From positions 1-13,988 of the forward strand of contig CAIYOB010001530.1 of NCBI GenBank assembly GCA_903927685.1: DNA of 13,988 nt, in the 5' to 3' direction. A program made the translations under genes and the position numbers. The stretch is from an uncultured Planctomycetaceae bacterium. GTDB taxonomy: Bacteria > Planctomycetota > Planctomycetia > Pirellulales > Pirellulaceae. Positions 13,101 through 13,988 of the stretch are shown here, in pieces (position 1 is the first letter of the stretch; every line of letters starts with the position of its first letter). The notes beneath the pieces were generated by a model. The model was not told the origin of the DNA, searched no databases, and saw nothing but the letters and a program-made list of their open reading frames with translations.

Positions 13101-13405
13101 ACGCCGACACGGGCGATCCGCTGGGCGCAGAGATCTCCCTGCCCGTCAAACCGTCTCCCGGCGGGCTGTGGTTCACGGAAGACGACCGCAGCCTGGTGCT
13201 GCGCACCGAGCGCGGCGGTTGGCATCAGTTCCGCCTGCCGCGTCTGGACCTGCCAGCGGACGAGGTCTCGCTCCTCCTGGGCCTGCTGACCGGTGAGCGG
13301 ATCGACGAAGGCACGCAACGGGTCATTGACGTGGCCTCCGAGAGTCTCACGCAGTCCCCCGCCCGCTACCTGCAGGTCTGGCGCCGCTGGCGCGGCATCG
13401 AATAG
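10199..13405 (+). CDS. Membrane Ser/Thr protein kinase with N-terminal anti-sigma zinc finger and C-terminal WD40 repeats
   Basis: The product has 1068 residues. Residues 1-45 form a short anti-sigma-type zinc finger, with HLETCSAC giving the HxxxCxxC ligands H30, C34 and C37. A Hanks-type kinase domain (98-380) has the glycine loop GRGGMGVVY (105-113), lysine K127 in VAIK, E146, catalytic D220 in HRDLKPAN, D257 in DFG and APE at 284-286, so it should be active. A 24-residue Gly/Ser/Pro-rich insert (230-253) lies between HRD and DFG. A membrane helix (about 404-430) follows basic residues; then come an Ala/Glu/Arg-rich coiled coil (432-470) and a LLWYEHAW helix pair seen in related planctomycete kinases. 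About ten WD40-like repeats (roughly 520-985) show LWDPYRG, RLWQAEDG, RLWDPGTG, FVWDLRT, RIWEL and QVWDTASG. The kinase and zinc finger should face the cytoplasm and the WD40 part the other side. No clear ribosome binding site precedes the ATG. It probably controls the upstream sigma factor. Confidence 0.93.
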   Translation: MDDAHPDPVLLDRFLAGELPLAAIDSIEQHLETCSACRTRLQPPAPSDPLLDCIREAARDWTPDGSPGGPSTTASPERRDRWEQPPPSQGDLPFIPGYQVIKLLGRGGMGVVYLTRHIGFNRPVAIKTLVAGRFASPEQLTRFRIEAQTLARLQHPHIVRVYDVGVVDQVPYLAMEYLDGGTLAEAARQRRYAPRESAQLVRRLALAVQAAHAQGIIHRDLKPANVLLTEQEGGSGGEEPSASGVSLPPGAFPKIADFGLARWSEAELHLTQSGTAAGSAPYMAPEQVRGEGDGIGPATDVYGLGAVLYELLSGCAPFAGLSVVGICQAVLQDEPTPPRRLQADVPRDLETICLKCLEKDAARRYATAQHLADELGRFLRHETILARPASRWERLARWRRRNPAIAGMLALVFCLLSLLGAVSTVAAAWLYRAERETAALAVAEHQARLQAEAAKARAEAAERESAARLVSSNLLVGNTHWRDRESVHALLWYEHAWRNDILATRAEDQHRLRLAVQLTRYPPLVGFGVSDQPPSDAVWSPGFRRVVLLRPDGAAELWDPYRGERRAIWQHAAAIQLVAADAAGGRFATFSSDRTVRLWQAEDGAAAGGPWTHPADVRCAAFGPDGQILATGAADGRIRGWPPATGSTVLFELDCGTPLADLDFHPGGKSLLSVTDDGHARLWDPGTGQPMCAPLPPPTAAGSSAAGGPVLAGPRFSGNGAYFVMAGANRLELRESAGGTLVRQWAFPAAVRAWSLSDSASRVAVLGADQRLAACFRDAAGTAQPIQIPPVYPAKALCLSGDGRLLATIMGHGRLFVWDLRTVTAVAIAFGPLGRTTHLACSGDGRSILAVSRDNTVRIWELPKADAALEPCPEDFISTAEWQRRESGAQPQATGPSTGGPAITRFSRDGRRRLTVTAGSAVQVWDTASGNAVHPAMQHTQEIPAADLSRDGRRVAVWLSSGSLKLYDADTGDPLGAEISLPVKPSPGGLWFTEDDRSLVLRTERGGWHQFRLPRLDLPADEVSLLLGLLTGERIDEGTQRVIDVASESLTQSPARYLQVWRRWRGIE

Positions 13406-13476
13406 AACCGGGACGCGGAGACGCACGGCCGGCGGCGCGCGCGCACGACCAACCGACCGGCAGGGACTCGCTGGTC

Positions 13477-13988
13477 CTAAGTCGCTGCCAATTCCGCGAA
13501 CCAGGCGTCCAGCTCACGTTCCAACCGCTGCATTCGGCTCCGCCGCAGCAACCGCGGCTGCCTCGTTTCCCTCTCGGCCTCTCCCGCCCATTCCCCAAGC
13601 GCGCGATCTACGTCGTCCCCTGACGGCGCCGGCCCGCGTGCGGCTCCGGCTTCAGGGCGACGTGCCGACGACGGGAGAACGGTGTGGAGGGAATTCGAAA
13701 GAGGAAGAGCGAGATTAAGGGCGAGATTAGGTGCATCGGACATGGGACGCGAGGCGGAACGACGCACGCCGGTGCCTAGCACGGGGGCCATCAGGTTGTC
13801 CGGATCGTCGCGATGTTCCAAGCCCAGCAGATGCCCCAACTCGTGCATCACCACGGTCAGCAAGTCGATACCGTCCTCGGTCATGCGCCCCTGGTCCCTG
13901 GTCATTGGTTCGTCCCCAACTGGCCCAGGCCCCGTGTCACCTGCCTCCTGACACCTGTCACCTGTCACCTGCCCCCTGACACCTGACC
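13477..13988 (-). CDS. C-terminal part of a protein with metzincin-type zinc-protease motif (5' end outside window)
   Basis: The frame is open from the right edge to TAG at 13479-13477. It contains VVMHELGHLLGLEH, a complete HExxHxxGxxH zinc site (histidine codons at 13845, 13833 and 13815; catalytic Glu at 13842), then DNLMAPVL, which could serve as the Met-turn. In planctomycete giant extracellular proteins the same IDLLTVVMHELGH element stands near the C-terminus and is followed by a short variable tail, as here (RLERELDAWFAELAAT at the end). The first possible start in view, GTG at 13968, lies inside a 7-bp repeat array and has no ribosome binding site, so the gene most likely begins further right. 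The tail contains NLALNLAL, encoded by the 12-bp repeat. The gene converges on the kinase gene with a 71-bp gap. The alternative is a short decayed remnant starting at ATG 13905 or 13884. Confidence 0.75.
   Translation of the reverse strand, partial: SGVRGQVTGDRCQEAGDTGPGPVGDEPMTRDQGRMTEDGIDLLTVVMHELGHLLGLEHRDDPDNLMAPVLGTGVRRSASRPMSDAPNLALNLALPLSNSLHTVLPSSARRPEAGAARGPAPSGDDVDRALGEWAGEAERETRQPRLLRRSRMQRLERELDAWFAELAAT
13711..13732 (-). repeat. 12-bp repeat pair inside the metalloprotease gene
   Basis: On the minus strand this reads ACCTAATCTCGCCCTTAATC and onward, two units of the same dodecamer family as the array at 10069-10128. Because 12 is a multiple of 3 it stays in frame and encodes NLALNLAL in the protein tail. 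Confidence 0.7.
13940..13988. repeat. Heptanucleotide tandem repeat array (seven units, running to the edge)
   Basis: Seven consecutive 7-mers: CCTGCCT, CCTGACA, CCTGTCA, CCTGTCA, CCTGCCC, CCTGACA, CCTGACC, with a weaker unit CGTGTCA before them at 13933-13939. A related heptamer set, CCCTGGT, CCCTGGT, CATTGGT, stands at 13888-13908. They resemble the short tandemly repeated heptamers known from cyanobacterial genomes in style, not in sequence. They overlap the 5' part of the visible metalloprotease frame. Confidence 0.8.

Noticed and set aside
13406..13476. Possible terminator in the convergent gap
   Set aside because: Only a 5-bp inverted match (13447-13451 with 13472-13476) and no T-run on either strand.

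Overview
High-GC window that almost certainly comes from a planctomycete (Pirellulales/Gemmatales-like). Three things point there: a giant surface-type protein with a LEPR-XLL-like N-terminal motif; an ECF sigma factor directly followed by a Ser/Thr kinase that carries an anti-sigma-type zinc finger and WD40 repeats; and a metzincin-type HExxHxxGxxH tail typical of planctomycete giant proteins. I see no tRNA, rRNA, CRISPR array, transposase or phage gene.

Layout. (1) 1-9256, minus strand: one uninterrupted reading frame of 3085 codons. It has its 5' end in the window and runs off the left edge. It encodes a modular secreted or surface protein. In N-to-C order it has a LEPR-XLL-like motif, an SdrD_B-like domain, a propeller block of seven SBBP-type repeats, a cadherin-like domain, two SdrD_B-like domains, a second block of seven repeats, a second cadherin-like domain, a fourth SdrD_B-like domain, a third block of seven repeats, a PKD domain, two PKD-like domains, two Ig-like domains, and a ladder of ~112-residue Ig-like repeats that continues past base 1. 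(2) 9257-9425: divergent intergenic region with a candidate promoter for the rightward genes and a ribosome binding site for the leftward giant gene. (3) 9426-10046, plus: ECF sigma factor. (4) 10047-10198: gap holding 12-bp tandem repeats and a 23-bp imperfect inverted repeat. (5) 10199-13405, plus: 1068-residue protein with zinc finger, kinase, membrane segment, coiled coil and WD40 repeats. (6) 13406-13476: short convergent gap with nothing recognisable. (7) 13477-13988, minus: C-terminal end of a second gene with a zinc-metalloprotease motif, entering from the right edge. It has a 12-bp repeat pair in frame and a heptanucleotide tandem array at the window edge.

Working model (inference). 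The sigma factor and the kinase form one signalling unit. The zinc finger (HxxxCxxC) would hold the sigma factor, and the kinase and the extracytoplasmic WD40 part would gate its release. The unit sits between two genes for large extracellular proteins, one divergent and one convergent, which makes them candidate targets. The most unusual features are the strict seven-repeat organisation of all three propeller blocks, the ~2.4-kb internal duplication, the dispersed 12-bp repeat family, and the 7-bp array whose copy number would decide the reading frame of the metalloprotease tail.
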